A stretch of DNA of 64,000 nt, from NCBI RefSeq assembly GCF_003025615.1, contig NZ_PYMJ01000024.1, forward strand, positions 1 through 64,000, written 5' to 3'. Both the position numbers and the translations under genes were made by a program. The notes beneath the pieces were generated by a model. The model had not been told where the DNA came from. It saw only the letters and a program-made list of their open reading frames with translations, and ran no database searches. Shown here one piece after another: positions 48,017 to 59,100 of this stretch; the first letter of the stretch is position 1; each line of letters starts with the position of its first letter. The DNA comes from Photobacterium frigidiphilum (GTDB taxonomy: Bacteria; Pseudomonadota; Gammaproteobacteria; Enterobacterales; Vibrionaceae).

Positions 48017-48964
48017 TTATGATTTTTTAGGCAATATAGGCTGATAAATAAATGAATTATCTAATGCAGAGCCTTGCGCACCATGTTGATCAAGGTACTT
48101 ACCAATATCAATCATGGCTAACCAACGATTTTCACACCAAGTAGGAGCCAGTAACGTAGGACGACGGGCACTGGCTGATACGCGATGAAAAACCACTTCT
48201 GGTGGCGTAAGGCGGATCATTTCAGCGGCAATTTCAGTATATGTTTCTAAACTCAACGCTTCGAGGCGATCTGCCTTCCACGCTTTCGCCATAATACTGC
48301 CTTCGACAATATGGAGCGGGTGCAACTTGATCCCATCAGTACCCACAGCAATAGTACGTTTCAGTGTCTCTAAATTGTCTTCTTTGGTATCACCCGGCAA
48401 ACCAACAATAAGATGGGTACACACTTTAATACCCATTGCACGGGCACGTTTGGTGATTTTCTCATAACACGCAAAATCATGGCCACGATTAATACGCTTT
48501 AATGTCTTATCGTTCGCGGTTTGTAACCCAAGTTCAAGCCAAATTTCATAGCCCTGCTCGCAATAACTCGCTAGTAACTCCAGCACTGCATCTGGCACAC
48601 AATCTGGACGCGTACCCACGCACAAGCCGACGATATTGGCAGCTTGTAGCGCTTCTTCATACATGTTTTTCAACAACTGCACTTCAGCGTAAGTATTGGT
48701 GTACGCCTGAAAATACGCTAAATAACGGTTCGCACGATCTGTTTTGACTGCACGTTGCGCCAACTGCTGACGAATAGGTATATACTGTGCTTGCTCATCA
48801 GCAAAAGAAGCGACATTACAGAAGGTACACCCTCCTCGCCCAATCGTGCCATCACGATTTGGACAACTAAAACCACCATGCAAAGACAGTTTATGTACTT
48901 TCTCTCCATAACGTCGTTGTAAATCTTGCCCAAAGGTATTGACTAATTCGTGCAGCTGCATCAT
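48017..48964 (-). CDS. yhcC: Radical SAM protein, YhcC/TIGR01212 family
   Basis: Uncharacterised radical S-adenosylmethionine enzyme of 315 residues (E. coli YhcC 309). The cluster cysteines are C34, C46 and C49 in SCPNRDGTIGRGGCTFC, a wider spacing than the classic CxxxCxxC, typical of this family. Later blocks GLCVGTRPDCVPD, LELGLQTANDKTL and HLIVGLPGDT are Elp3-like radical SAM motifs. It is divergent from gltB as in E. coli, and the gap carries a Fur-like box. Function is not established. Confidence 0.9.
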   Translation of the reverse strand: MMQLHELVNTFGQDLQRRYGEKVHKLSLHGGFSCPNRDGTIGRGGCTFCNVASFADEQAQYIPIRQQLAQRAVKTDRANRYLAYFQAYTNTYAEVQLLKNMYEEALQAANIVGLCVGTRPDCVPDAVLELLASYCEQGYEIWLELGLQTANDKTLKRINRGHDFACYEKITKRARAMGIKVCTHLIVGLPGDTKEDNLETLKRTIAVGTDGIKLHPLHIVEGSIMAKAWKADRLEALSLETYTEIAAEMIRLTPPEVVFHRVSASARRPTLLAPTWCENRWLAMIDIGKYLDQHGAQGSALDNSFIYQPILPKKS

Positions 48965-49198
48965 TTCACCTAGCGTTTATTATCGTTCCAATAAGAAAGA
49001 TAAACCTGTTTACGGCGGCGCAGATTAACATTAAGCCTCAAAATGGAATTTGTGCCAAAACAAGAAAAAACGTATAACTCAAGGAAGCTAGCACGTCATT
49101 ACCCCTTTGTTGATAAAAAACGACAAAAAGTGCGCCCCCCTCTCCGACTAAAGTCTAATGTTCTAAACACCGCGATCAATATCATTCAGTAAGATATT

Positions 49199-49217
49199 CA
49201 CAATGATAAGCATTATC
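49199..49217. promoter_or_regulatory. Fur-like box between yhcC and gltB
   Basis: CACAATGATAAGCATTATC matches 16 of 19 bases of GATAATGATAATCATTATC. It lies in the 644-base divergent gap, about 235 bases from yhcC and 390 from gltB. Both flanking genes encode iron-sulfur proteins, so iron control would make sense. Confidence 0.5.
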
Positions 49218-49410
49218 GAATAAACACGCACATTGGCGAATTATAAATGCACTAAATGAAATAATTTATGCTCTTTATGTGTTATTTATTGTTGGTAATT
49301 AAAGTATCAAAACTGTAGGATAGTTACACTTGTGTGCAATTTATGCACAACATATGTGATGTAATCAGCTATTCTAATAGTGATTTATGTTGCTAAATCG
49401 GAAAGACTGC

Positions 49411-49440
49411 AGTGTTTTCACATACCAGAATGAAAACACT
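49411..49440. repeat. Perfect 10 bp inverted repeat upstream of gltB
   Basis: AGTGTTTTCA and TGAAAACACT flank ten bases, about 170 bases before the gltB start. No T tract follows, so it is either an operator or a hairpin in a long leader. Confidence 0.45.
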
Positions 49441-49608
49441 CCAACATTTAGTTTGCTATTGAAAGTAAGAACTTCATCCCACAGCAAACACGCAACTCAA
49501 CGACGCTGGACAAGACGTTCAATATAAAGCTCATTGAGAATGTGATTATAAAATTAGGGATAACCAAGCCTTTGGATAAGGGCTTGTTGAAACTGGAAGG
49601 ATGTATCA

Positions 49609-52600
49609 ATGTCAGATCAAGAGCTTAACGCGCAGGGACTTTATGTACCCGAATTAGAGCACGATGCCTGTGGTATCGGCTTTGTTGCCCACCTTAAAAA
49701 CCGTAAGTCCCATGAGATCGTAACGCAAGCCCTCGACATGTTAGCTCGTATGGAGCACCGTGGCGGTCAAGGCTGTGATCCTTGTAGTGGTGATGGTGCC
49801 GGTATTCTTTTACAAAAGCCGCATGAATTTTTACTGGAAGAAACAGTAAAACAAGGCATTAAACTACCGTCATTTGATAAATACGGTGTAGGTGTTGTGC
49901 TGTTCCCGAAAGATGAGCACAAACGTTCGCAGTGTCGTGACATTTTAGAGCGAAATGCAAAGCGACTTGATCTAGAAGTCATTGGCTACCGTGTATTGCC
50001 AGTCGATAACTCCATGATTGGTGAAGATCCACTTAGCACTGAACCACAGTTTGAACACGTGTTTATTACTGGTGGTGCAAACCTAGACCCCGCGATTCTA
50101 GAGCGTAAACTGTATGTACTTCGTAACTATACAGTGCGTGTTTGCCTTGAAAGCATTTCAAATATTGGCGATGACTTCTATATTAACTCATTGTCTTATA
50201 AAACCTTGGTCTATAAAGGTCAGCTAACAACAGAGCAAGTACCTCAATACTTCTTAGACCTCCAGAACCCAAGTATGGTGACGGCACTCGCATTGGTGCA
50301 CTCGCGTTTCTCGACCAATACTTTCCCTCGCTGGCGTCTTGCCCAACCCTTCCGTTATATTGCTCACAACGGTGAAATTAACACTGTACGTGGTAATTTG
50401 AACTGGATGAAGGCACGTGAAGCGATCCTTGAATCGGAGCTATTCAGCCAGCAAGAAATCGATATGTTGCTGCCAATCTGTCAGGAAGGCAGTTCAGATT
50501 CCTCCAACTTCGATATGGCGTTAGAACTATTAGTGCTTTCTGGCCGTAGCTTGCCACATGCTCTTATGATGCTGATTCCTGAAGCATGGCAAGAAAACAA
50601 GAACATGGATCCCAAGCGACGTGCGTTCTATCAATACCACGCTAACGTCATGGAACCATGGGATGGTCCGGCTTCTGTTTGTTTCACTGATGGTGTTCAA
50701 GTAGGTGCAACGCTTGACCGTAATGGTCTTCGTCCTTCTCGTTATACTGTGACCAAAGATGATTTCTTGGTTATGGCATCGGAATCTGGCGTTGTAAAAA
50801 TTGACCCTGAAAATGTTCAATTCCGTGGTCGTCTACAGCCGGGTCGTATCTTTGTTGCAGATTTAGAGCAAGGTCGCATCATCTCTGATGAAGAAGTCAA
50901 AGACAGCATCGCCACAGCGCAACCCTATGAGCAATGGATTAAAGACAACCTATTGACCTTAAAGGCCCTGCCTGAAGCCGACAACATGCACCACCAGCCA
51001 ACACCAGAACGTTTGCTGCATCATCAACAAGCGTTTGGTATGAGCTCTGAAGAAGTGAACGAAATTATCGTTCCTTTAGCGAAAACCGGTTATGAACCAC
51101 TCAGCGCAATGGGTGCTGACTGGCCACTCGCGATTCTATCGCATCAGTCTCAGCATCTATCTAACTACTTTAAGCAGCTTTTTGCTCAGGTAACTAACCC
51201 ACCGATCGATCCGATCCGTGAGCGTATGGTTATGTCGCTGAATACTTACCTTGGTAAAGATCAGAACCTACTGACTGAAACACCTGAACACTGCCAAAAA
51301 GTAGAATTGGAATCTCCTGTTCTTTCAAATGCTGAACTTGAAAAGCTGCGGGCTATCGATAAAGAGCACTTACAAGCTAAAACGCTCGACATCGTATTCC
51401 GTGCTAACGGTGAGCAAGGCAAACTAGAACGCGCCCTTACGCGTATTTGCCAATATTCAGAAGATGCGGTTAACGATGGTTATTCCATTATCATTCTGAC
51501 TGACCGTGCCGTTAACTCTAACCATGCTGCGATTCCAGCCATGCTGGCAGTGGGTGCCGTTCACCACCACCTAATCCGTAAAGGGTTACGTGCGAAATGT
51601 GACATCATTATCGAAACCGGTGATGCACGTGAAACCCACCACTTTGCAACACTAGTCGGTTATGGTGCCAATGCCATTAACCCTTACCTAGTGACAGAGA
51701 CACTGGTTGATCTGCAGAAAAAACGTAAGTTAGACCCTGAATTATCAACAGATGCACTATTCAATAATTACCGTAAAGGTGTGAATGGCGGTCTACTTAA
51801 AATCTTCTCGAAGATGGGCATTTCTACCTTACAGTCATACCATGGCGCACAAATATTTGAAGCGCTGGGTATCAGTAAATCTGTTGTCGATAAATACTTC
51901 ACAGGTACTGTTTCTCGTATTCAAGGTTTAACCATCGATGACATCGCACAAGAAGTGCTAATTCGTCACCGTGTTGGTTACCCCATTCGCGAAATCCCAA
52001 TTCAAATGTTGGATGTGGGTGGCGTATATCAGTGGAAACAACGTGGTGAAAAACACCTGTTTAACCCTGAAACCATTTCGCTGCTTCAGCAATCAACACG
52101 CGGCAAAGATTACAAACAATTCCAAGAGTATTGCCATGCTGTTGATGCACAAGGCGACAATGCCGCAACATTGCGTAGTCAACTAGAATTCATTAAGAGC
52201 CCAACAGGTACAATACCATTAGCTGACGTTGAGCCAATTGAAAGCATCTTGAAGCGATTTGCTACCGGTGCGATGAGCTTTGGCTCTATCTCTCACGAAG
52301 CCCACTCTACCCTTGCTGTTGCAATGAACCGCATCGGTGCTAAATCTAACTCAGGCGAAGGCGGTGAAGACCCTGTTCGTTTTGATAAAAAAGATAACGG
52401 TGATTGGGAGCGTTCAGCGATCAAGCAAGTTGCATCAGGGCGTTTCGGCGTCACCTCATACTACTTGAGTAATGCTGATGAACTTCAAATCAAAATGGCA
52501 CAAGGTGCGAAGCCTGGTGAAGGCGGTCAGCTGCCGGGTGACAAAGTCGACGACTGGATTGGTGCAACACGTCACTCAACACCAGGGGTCGGTCTAATTT

Positions 52601-54156
52601 CCCCCCCACCACACCACGATATCTACTCTATCGAAGATTTAGCTCAGCTGATCTACGATTTGAAAAATGCTAACCGCGCAGGCCGTGTTAACGTCAAACT
52701 CGTATCGGAAGCAGGCGTAGGTACAATCGCATCAGGTGTTGCGAAAGCAAAAGCCGATGTCGTGCTGATTGCAGGCTTTGATGGCGGTACTGGTGCATCA
52801 CCAATGTCATCGATTCGCCACACAGGTTTACCGTGGGAACTCGGTCTAGCAGAAACACACCAAACGCTACTGAAAAACGGCTTACGTAACCGTATCGTTG
52901 TTCAGTCTGACGGCCAGATGAAAACCCCTCGAGACCTTGCAGTCGCAACACTACTGGGGGCTGAGGAATGGGGTGTCGCAACAGCTGCACTGGTTGTTGA
53001 AGGTTGTATCATGATGCGTAAGTGTCATAAGAATACCTGCCCTGTGGGTATCGCAACGCAAAATAAAACACTGCGTGAGCGTTTTGATGGTCGTGTTGAA
53101 GATGTGGTTACTTTCTTCCAGTACATGGCTGAAGGTTTACGTGAAGTGATGGCAGAGCTTGGTTTCCGCACCATTGAAGAAATGGTGGGTCAATCTCACA
53201 AGCTGAAAATCCGTAGCAATATTGGTCATTGGAAATACAAGAACCTTGATTTAAGCCCTGTGCTATTTATTGAGCCACCTCGTAAAGACGATGGTATCTA
53301 TAATCAGCGCCAACAAGAACACAATCTTGAACATGTGCTTGACCGTAAATTAATCGATATTGCCGCCCCCGCATTATATCAAGGCAAGCAAGTCGACGCT
53401 AAATTTGACATCATCAATACCGACCGTAGTACGGGTACTATGCTGTCAAACGAGATTTCAAAAATCTATAAAGACCAAGGTTTACCACAGCCAATGAACG
53501 TCAAGTTTAATGGTTCTGCAGGTCAAAGCTTTGGTGCATTCCTTGCGAAAGGTGTGAACTTTGAAGTCGAAGGCGATGCCAATGACTACTGGGGCAAAGG
53601 CTTATCTGGCGGTACGATAGTGCTTTATCCTGACAGAAAATCTGACATTGTTCCTGAAGATAACATCATTGTGGGTAACGTTTGTTTCTACGGTGCAACG
53701 TCAGGTGAATCTTACATTCGCGGGCTAGCGGGTGAGCGTTTCTGTGTACGTAACTCAGGTGCAAGAGTGGTTGTTGAAGGAATCGGTGACCACGGTTGTG
53801 AATATATGACTGGTGGTATTGCCGTTATTCTTGGTCAAACGGGTCGTAACTTCGCAGCAGGCATGAGCGGTGGTATCGCATATGTTTGGGACCAATTCGA
53901 GGACTTCGAAACCAAGCTAAATGCAGAACTTGTTGACCTTGATCCTCTAGAGCAAGAAGACAAAGATTTGCTATTAGACATGCTAACCAAGCATGCTGAA
54001 CTGACAGGCAGTACAGTCGCAGAAACGTTCCTATCTAACTTTGAAGCAAACCTTCAGAAGATGGTGAAAGTAATGCCAAGGGATTACAAAACTGTACTAC
54101 TAAAGCGTAAAGCTGAAGCAGAAAACAAGGAAGAGTTGGAGGCCGTAAATGGGTAA
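49609..54156 (+). CDS. gltB: Glutamate synthase large subunit, first copy
   Basis: With the small subunit converts 2-oxoglutarate and glutamine to two glutamates using NADPH. The 1515 residues show an N-terminal Ntn amidotransferase whose nucleophile follows a short propeptide (C21 in LEHDACGIGFVAHL), the central and FMN-binding synthase domains (SNSGEGGEDP, GAKPGEGGQLPG, GGTGASP) and the 3Fe-4S cysteines C-x5-C-x4-C in CIMMRKCHKNTCPVG, then the C-terminal GXGXG-repeat domain. It is clearly different from the second copy at 56130, which is closer to E. coli. The gltD gene overlaps its end by eight bases. Confidence 0.95.
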   Translation: MSDQELNAQGLYVPELEHDACGIGFVAHLKNRKSHEIVTQALDMLARMEHRGGQGCDPCSGDGAGILLQKPHEFLLEETVKQGIKLPSFDKYGVGVVLFPKDEHKRSQCRDILERNAKRLDLEVIGYRVLPVDNSMIGEDPLSTEPQFEHVFITGGANLDPAILERKLYVLRNYTVRVCLESISNIGDDFYINSLSYKTLVYKGQLTTEQVPQYFLDLQNPSMVTALALVHSRFSTNTFPRWRLAQPFRYIAHNGEINTVRGNLNWMKAREAILESELFSQQEIDMLLPICQEGSSDSSNFDMALELLVLSGRSLPHALMMLIPEAWQENKNMDPKRRAFYQYHANVMEPWDGPASVCFTDGVQVGATLDRNGLRPSRYTVTKDDFLVMASESGVVKIDPENVQFRGRLQPGRIFVADLEQGRIISDEEVKDSIATAQPYEQWIKDNLLTLKALPEADNMHHQPTPERLLHHQQAFGMSSEEVNEIIVPLAKTGYEPLSAMGADWPLAILSHQSQHLSNYFKQLFAQVTNPPIDPIRERMVMSLNTYLGKDQNLLTETPEHCQKVELESPVLSNAELEKLRAIDKEHLQAKTLDIVFRANGEQGKLERALTRICQYSEDAVNDGYSIIILTDRAVNSNHAAIPAMLAVGAVHHHLIRKGLRAKCDIIIETGDARETHHFATLVGYGANAINPYLVTETLVDLQKKRKLDPELSTDALFNNYRKGVNGGLLKIFSKMGISTLQSYHGAQIFEALGISKSVVDKYFTGTVSRIQGLTIDDIAQEVLIRHRVGYPIREIPIQMLDVGGVYQWKQRGEKHLFNPETISLLQQSTRGKDYKQFQEYCHAVDAQGDNAATLRSQLEFIKSPTGTIPLADVEPIESILKRFATGAMSFGSISHEAHSTLAVAMNRIGAKSNSGEGGEDPVRFDKKDNGDWERSAIKQVASGRFGVTSYYLSNADELQIKMAQGAKPGEGGQLPGDKVDDWIGATRHSTPGVGLISPPPHHDIYSIEDLAQLIYDLKNANRAGRVNVKLVSEAGVGTIASGVAKAKADVVLIAGFDGGTGASPMSSIRHTGLPWELGLAETHQTLLKNGLRNRIVVQSDGQMKTPRDLAVATLLGAEEWGVATAALVVEGCIMMRKCHKNTCPVGIATQNKTLRERFDGRVEDVVTFFQYMAEGLREVMAELGFRTIEEMVGQSHKLKIRSNIGHWKYKNLDLSPVLFIEPPRKDDGIYNQRQQEHNLEHVLDRKLIDIAAPALYQGKQVDAKFDIINTDRSTGTMLSNEISKIYKDQGLPQPMNVKFNGSAGQSFGAFLAKGVNFEVEGDANDYWGKGLSGGTIVLYPDRKSDIVPEDNIIVGNVCFYGATSGESYIRGLAGERFCVRNSGARVVVEGIGDHGCEYMTGGIAVILGQTGRNFAAGMSGGIAYVWDQFEDFETKLNAELVDLDPLEQEDKDLLLDMLTKHAELTGSTVAETFLSNFEANLQKMVKVMPRDYKTVLLKRKAEAENKEELEAVNG

Positions 54157-55621
54157 GCCTACAGGATTTTTAGAATTTGGTCGTGAACTACCACAGAAGG
54201 TAGATCCAAGCGTTCGTATTCAAGATAACAAAGAATTTGTTCTGAATGACGAGTTTGGCGATAAGATCAATACTCAAGCATCACGTTGCATGGATTGCGG
54301 CGTACCTTTCTGTCACAACGCGTGCCCGATTGGTAACATCATCCCAGAGTTCAACGATGCCGTTTTCCGTGATAGTTGGGAAGAAGCGTGGAACATTTTA
54401 AGTTCAACCAATAACTTCCCTGAATTTACTGGTCGTGTATGTCCAGCTCCTTGTGAAAGTGGCTGTGTATTAGGTATCAACCAAGACCCAATCACGATCT
54501 GTAATATCGAGAAAACCATTGTCGAAACAGCCTACCGTGAAGGGTATGCTAAACCGAAAACGCCACGCACACGTACAGGCAAAACCATAGCTATCATCGG
54601 TTCTGGTCCTGCGGGTCTATCCGCTGCCGAGCAGTTAAACAGTGCGGGTCATTGTGTGACGGTTTTTGAGCGTGATGAAAAGGTCGGGGGGCTATTACGT
54701 TTTGGGATCCCTGACTTCAAATTAGGCATGGATATCATTGATCGTAAAATCGACTTAATGAGCGATGCAGGCGTTAAATTTGAGGTTAATGCTCACATTG
54801 GTGTCACGGTAAATGCCCAGCAATTACGTCAAGAGTTTGATGTGGTATTACTAACAGGCGGTTCTACCGTGCCGCGTAATTTACCGATTCCAGGTCGTGA
54901 ACTAACTGGTGTACATTTTGCGATGGAGTTCCTTGCGCAAAATAATCGCCGTGCTAACGACATGGATTTAAAAACCGAAGAAATTCACGCCAAAGGCAAG
55001 CATATTGTTGTGGTTGGTGGTGGTGATACCGGTTCTGACTGTGTGGGTACATCTAACCGTCATGGTGCAGCAAGCATTACTCAAGTGGAAATCATGCCAA
55101 TTCCACCAGGGCAGCGCCCAACGAATCAGCCTTGGCCGTCTTACCCAATGATCATGAAAACATCGACTTCACATGAAGAAGGTTGTGATCGTCATTGGAA
55201 TATTTTGACTAAAGAGTTCATCGGTGATGAGGCGGGTAATGTAAAAGCATTGCGTATCGCCGATATTCAGTGGCAAGAAGCCAAGCCTGGTGAACGTCCT
55301 GGTTTTGATGAAGTCGCAGGTTCTGAGCGTATCATTCCATGTGATATGGCTTTCTTAGCGATGGGCTTCTTACATCCAGAACCAACCGGTGTTATTGCTC
55401 AACTGGATATTAAGTTAGATGAGCGCGGTAATATTGCAACCACGGGTTTTGCCACTAGCCAGAAAGGTGTTTTTGCCGCAGGCGATATGCGTACAGGCCA
55501 ATCTTTGGTGGTACGTTGTATCAACGAAGGTCGTGAATGTGCACGTGAAATTGATGACTTCTTAATGGGTAACTCCAACCTAGAAGCAAAAGCTGATTCA
55601 CTGATGCTCTCTCAAGCCTAG
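54149..55621 (+). CDS. gltD: Glutamate synthase small subunit, first copy
   Basis: FAD- and NADPH-binding partner that feeds electrons to the large subunit. The 490 residues begin with two cysteine clusters for 4Fe-4S centres (CMDCGVPFCHNACP at about 48-61 and CPAPCESGC near 104-112), followed by the FAD fold IIGSGPAGLSAAEQL near 149 and the NADPH fold VVGGGDTGSD near 290. The ATG overlaps the gltB stop, giving translational coupling. A strong terminator follows at 55645. Confidence 0.95.
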   Translation: MGKPTGFLEFGRELPQKVDPSVRIQDNKEFVLNDEFGDKINTQASRCMDCGVPFCHNACPIGNIIPEFNDAVFRDSWEEAWNILSSTNNFPEFTGRVCPAPCESGCVLGINQDPITICNIEKTIVETAYREGYAKPKTPRTRTGKTIAIIGSGPAGLSAAEQLNSAGHCVTVFERDEKVGGLLRFGIPDFKLGMDIIDRKIDLMSDAGVKFEVNAHIGVTVNAQQLRQEFDVVLLTGGSTVPRNLPIPGRELTGVHFAMEFLAQNNRRANDMDLKTEEIHAKGKHIVVVGGGDTGSDCVGTSNRHGAASITQVEIMPIPPGQRPTNQPWPSYPMIMKTSTSHEEGCDRHWNILTKEFIGDEAGNVKALRIADIQWQEAKPGERPGFDEVAGSERIIPCDMAFLAMGFLHPEPTGVIAQLDIKLDERGNIATTGFATSQKGVFAAGDMRTGQSLVVRCINEGRECAREIDDFLMGNSNLEAKADSLMLSQA

Positions 55622-55644
55622 TTATAAAACATAAGATATACACT

Positions 55645-55677
55645 AAAAAGCCAGCTCTGTTGTGAGCTGGTTTTTTT
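55645..55677 (+). terminator. Terminator after the first gltBD pair
   Basis: AAGCCAGCTC and GAGCTGGTTT pair over a TGTTGT loop and are followed by T7. Thus the two GOGAT pairs are separate transcription units. Confidence 0.88.
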
Positions 55678-56023
55678 ATGCCAATAAGATTGTATTCATC
55701 CATTATCAATATGAATTTTTCGCTTAAACCTTTCCTCTCTCCCTCTAAACAGTCAGTTTACTTTTTATTACTTATTAGAATTCTTGAAGTAAATCGGAAA
55801 TACCCGCTCTTTTTCTTGCTAAGATCTGACCGTATTTCCTATCAACCGCTATCCTTAAATTCGACTCCCTGTGGTGTTCTGAATAGTCAGATAATTAATG
55901 GACTTGGTATAAATACATTCTTTGATTTTCAAATGAAAAAATTAAAAACAAATCACTGATAAGAAATATATATTGTGCAGCACGCAAATGTGATCTGTAA
56001 CGATAATTTGACCTTTTTGTAAT

Positions 56024-56052
56024 TTGTCGTTAACTTGAAATGTCGCTATAAG
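56024..56052 (+). promoter_or_regulatory. Candidate promoter of the second gltBD pair
   Basis: TTGTCG (56024-56029), a 17-base spacer and TATAAG (56047-56052), about 70 bases before the gltB2 start. The remainder of the 508-base gap (55678-56129) holds no convincing gene. Confidence 0.4.
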
Positions 56053-56129
56053 CAGAAAAGACGATCAGGAAGATTGTCATACTTATGCAGTCACACTGTT
56101 TAAATGAGCAGAAGCAAGGGAGAGTTGCA

Positions 56130-59100
56130 ATGACACTGTATGACCCAGCGCTGGAAAAAGATAACTGTGGTTTTGGTTTAATCGCCCATATTGAAGGTGA
56201 TACTAGTCACAAGCTAGTGCGTACCGCCATATCGGCATTGGATCGTATGACCCATCGAGGTGGAATCGCTGCCGACGGAAAAACCGGTGATGGTTGTGGG
56301 CTATTAATGAAAAAGCCCGAGAGCTTTTATCGTATTATCGCCAACGAAAAAGACTGGAAACTCGCCCGAGAGTTTGCCATTGGCATGCTATTTCTTAGTC
56401 AAGATCCAGTTAAAGCCGAGCAAGCCCGCGCAATTATCAATGATGAGCTATCAAAAGAAACATTGTCTATTGCTGGTTGGCGTACTGTTCCTATCAATGA
56501 TCAGGTTCTCGGCCCTATTGCGAAAGAATCATTACCCAATATTGAGCAGGTATTTATCAATGCGCCAGCCGGTTGGAAACCTCGCGACATAGATCGTCGT
56601 CTTTATATTGCTCGCCGCCGCATTGAAAAACGCATTACTGACGATCCTGATTTTTATATCTGTAGCCTCTCTAGCCAAGTCACGGTTTACAAAGGCTTGT
56701 GTATGCCAGCAGATTTACCACGATTTTACACAGATCTTGGTGATCTCCGTTTAGAGTCTTCTATTTGCTTATTCCACCAACGTTTCTCGACCAATACCCA
56801 ACCACGCTGGCCATTGGCACAACCCTTCCGGTATTTGGCCCACAACGGTGAAATTAATACCATTGCGGGTAACCGCCAATGGGCGCGCGCGCGCGCTTAT
56901 AAATTTGCTTCACCATTATTACCAGATCTTCAAACTGCCGCCCCTTTTATCAATGAAACAGGCTCAGATTCATCTAGCTTAGATAACATGCTAGAACTGT
57001 TTTTGGCTGGCGGCCTCGATCTATTCCGTGCAATGCGCATGTTAGTGCCACCAGCGTGGCAAAATCATCCTGATATGAATCCTGAACTTCGCGCTTTCTA
57101 TGATTTTAACACAATGCACATGGAACCCTGGGATGGGCCCGCAGGTATCGTGATGTCTGATGGGCGCTATGCCGCCTGTAACCTTGATCGAAATGGTCTA
57201 CGACCGGCACGTTATGTGATCACAAAAGACAAATTGATAACCCTTGCATCAGAGGTCGGTATTTGGGATTACGCTCCCGATGAAGTATCTGAAAAAGGCC
57301 GTGTTGGCCCTGGTGAACTGCTCGTTATCGACACCAAGTTCGGTAAAATCTGGCATTCTAGCGACATAGACAACGAACTTATGGGGCGACACCCTTATAA
57401 AGAGTGGATGGACAGCCACGTTAAACGGTTAATCCCTTTTACTGAGCTGGGTGACGATCAAGTCGGCAGCCGCTCATTGGATGACAACGAACTCAAGACT
57501 TATCAGAAACTATTTGGCGTCAGTCACGAAGAGTTAGATCAGGTATTACGTGTTGTCGGCGAAAACGGTCAAGAAGCGACAGGCTCAATGGGTGATGATG
57601 CCCCTATGGCGGTATTGTCATCAAAAGAGCGCGCCATTACCGACTACTTCCGCCAAATGTTTGCTCAGGTGACTAACCCACCGATAGATCCACTGCGTGA
57701 AAAGCACGTTATGTCACTCGCCACCTGTATTGGTCGTGAAATGAATGTGTTCTGTGAAACCGATGGTCACGCTTACCGAGTTGCCTTTAATTCACCGATA
57801 TTACTGTATTCAGATCTAGTACAACTATTAGAACTCGATAACCAATATTACCGTAATAGCATTATCGATATTAACTACGAACCAAGCGAAAAAGATCTCA
57901 AACAAGCCATCAATGATCTCTGTGACCAAGCTGAACGCCTTGTTCGCAGTGGTACCGTGTTACTTGTATTATCCGATCGTGGGATTGATAAAAATAAGTT
58001 ACCGATCCCTGCCGCAATGGCCGTCGGTGCCGTGCAAAATCGCCTAGTGACAACGAATTTGCGCTGCGATGCCAATGTAGTTATCGAAACTGCAACTGCA
58101 CGCGACCCACACCAATTTGCGGTATTAATTGGCTTTGGTGCCACCGCGGTTTATCCATACCTTGCTTATGAATCGCTGGGTAAGCTGATTGATAATGGGG
58201 CAATATCTAAACCATACCGTGATGTGATGGTGAATTTTCGCGATGGCATGAATAAAGGTCTATACAAGATCATGTCTAAAATGGGGATCTCCACTGTTGC
58301 CTCATACCGTTGTTCACAACTCTTTGAAGCGATTGGCCTGCATGAAGACATCATTGAACTGTGCTTTAGTGGTGTTTCAAGCCGAATTTCTGGTGCTAAC
58401 TTTGACGACTTCCAACAAGATTTATTTAATCTATCACGTAAAGCATGGCTAAAACGTAAGCCGATAGAACATGGCGGCTTGCTAAAATACGTTCATGGTG
58501 GTGAATTCCACGCCTACAATCCCGATGTAGTTGGCACCCTACAACATGCTGTTAAATCAGGTGATTACAACGATTACTTATCATTTGCCAATATCGTTAA
58601 TGAACGTCCAGTAGCCGCTATTCGCGACTTATTAACATTAAAGAAATCTGATACCCCTACAGCACTAGAGCAAGTTGAAGCAGCCAGTGCACTCTATCAG
58701 CGCTTCGATTCCGCAGCGATGTCTATTGGAGCACTCAGCCCTGAAGCCCATGAAGCACTCGCGATTGCGATGAACCGCTTGGGCGGTTACTCAAATTCAG
58801 GAGAAGGCGGCGAAGATCCACGTCGCTTTGGCACCGAGCGAAACTCACGTATTAAGCAAGTGGCTTCAGGACGATTTGGCGTCACGCCGCATTACTTAGT
58901 CAATGCCGATGTTATTCAGATCAAAGTGGCACAAGGTGCGAAACCCGGAGAAGGGGGCCAGCTGCCGGGTCACAAAGTCACCACTGAAATCGCTAAACTG
59001 CGCTTTGCGGTATCTGGGGTAACATTAATATCACCGCCACCTCATCACGATATTTATTCGATTGAAGATTTAGCCCAATTGATCTTTGATTTAAAAGAAG

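Noticed and set aside
55678-55959. 93-codon frame between the two GOGAT pairs
   Set aside because: It begins inside the terminator T tract, has no ribosome binding site, odd composition and no recognisable domain.
56883-56894. (GC)6 run in gltB2, possible Z-DNA
   Set aside because: It encodes Ala-Arg-Ala-Arg within a conserved segment (QWARARAYKF); too short to argue for a structural role.
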